The position numbers and the translations under genes were made by a program. Under the pieces are notes generated by a model that did not search any database, was not told the origin of the DNA, and was given only the letters and a program-made list of their open reading frames with translations. A stretch of DNA of 43,719 nt, taken from contig NWBN01000019.1 of the NCBI GenBank assembly GCA_002633315.1, positions 1 to 43,719 on the forward strand, in the 5' to 3' direction. The stretch comes from Bacteroidales bacterium Phil6. GTDB taxonomy: Bacteria; Bacteroidota; Bacteroidia; Bacteroidales; F082. Shown piece after piece: positions 43,508 through 43,719 of the stretch (the first letter of the stretch is position 1; every line of letters starts with the position of its first letter).

Positions 43508-43553
43508 CATAGTTAATATATAATGTTTCCTTTTTTACTATTTTTTGGAATTA

Positions 43554-43719
43554 CTATTGTTTTATCCATTTACCGCTTTCTGCCTCCTTTCCTTCACTGT
43601 ACACTCTCCACAGATACATGCCTTTCGCCCATCCTTCTGTCGGTATCTTCGTGACTTCTTCGGTAATATCTTGTTTATATATCACTTTCCCCATTATGTC
43701 ATACACTTCTATCCTTCCT
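43554..43719 (-). CDS. T9SS cargo protein, C-terminal end (partial)
   Basis: The minus strand is open from the window edge to a TAG at 43556-43554 and encodes 54 residues. They form the second half of a T9SS type A sorting domain: RIEVYDIMGKVIYKQD, then GWAKGMYLWRVYSEGKEAES and the end GKWIKQ. GMYLWRVYSEGK with ESGKWIK is very typical of Bacteroidales cargo. The rest of the gene lies outside the window, so the enzyme or adhesin part is unknown. It converges on PFOR. Confidence 0.85.
   Translation of the reverse strand, partial: GRIEVYDIMGKVIYKQDITEEVTKIPTEGWAKGMYLWRVYSEGKEAESGKWIKQ

Noticed and set aside
1..43719. CRISPR array, prophage or insertion sequence
   Set aside because: No regularly spaced short repeats, transposase, integrase or phage structural proteins were seen on either strand.

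Overview
The window reads as chromosomal DNA from an anaerobic, AT-rich member of the Bacteroidales (phylum Bacteroidota). Four independent signs agree. (1) Many genes have the Bacteroidota -7 promoter box TAnnTTTG close upstream. (2) Three or four genes end in type IX secretion (T9SS) C-terminal sorting domains, and a GldB-type gliding/T9SS lipoprotein is present. (3) There is a complete Na+-pumping methylmalonyl-CoA decarboxylase operon with its epimerase, which is the end of the succinate-to-propionate pathway. (4) There is a large single-chain pyruvate:ferredoxin oxidoreductase and a menaquinone pair (menG-menA). No insertion sequence, prophage, CRISPR array or rRNA is visible. Coding density and base composition are uniform, so most of the window looks like ordinary core genome.

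Layout. 1-286: remnant of a T9SS cargo gene with an in-frame stop. 706-4716: trpS, hflX, tatD and a type I asparaginase, closely packed. 4995-5082: tRNA-Ser(GGA). 5187-7471: a four-gene ExbB / membrane protein / ExbD / ExbD operon with a strong terminator. 7794-8411: a conserved lipoprotein. 8412-9093: a gene-poor stretch holding a probable small structured RNA on the minus strand, divergent from a two-component system whose histidine kinase has no sensor domain (9094-10505). 10484-12399 (minus): a beta-lactamase-fold lipoprotein and a CYTH protein. 12498-13791: a hemerythrin-like protein overlapping a LuxR-type regulator with a degenerate receiver. 13797-15380 (minus): menA and menG. Upstream of menG is a cluster of ATGACA/TGTCAT half-sites. 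15703-18899: a small heat-shock protein, a K+/H+ antiporter and class II aldolase. 19267-24419 (minus): uridine kinase and the methylmalonyl-CoA decarboxylase operon. 24687-30687: a cation efflux protein, a T9SS-exported M1 metallopeptidase, a LuxE-like acyl-protein synthetase and a split threonine/serine exporter. 30914-34770: cinA, gldB and the YifB/ComM ATPase. 35056-39261: a 1401-residue gingipain-like C25 protease with SprB repeats and a T9SS signal. 39903-43442: PFOR. 43554-43719 (minus): the C-terminal end of another T9SS cargo gene running off the window.

How it fits together. PFOR, menaquinone synthesis and the Na+-translocating decarboxylase indicate fermentative growth with fumarate/succinate/propionate metabolism and a sodium gradient. 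ExbB/ExbD presumably energises TonB-dependent uptake. The exported M1 and C25 peptidases, the asparaginase and the amino-acid exporter suit a proteolytic, amino-acid-using life. GldB and the sorting domains show that the T9SS is in use.

The most interesting unexplained items are the minus-strand RNA candidate at 8827-8930, the half-site array over the menG promoter, the sensorless kinase, and the folded leader ahead of the C25 protease. All calls come from reading the sequence; no database search was possible.
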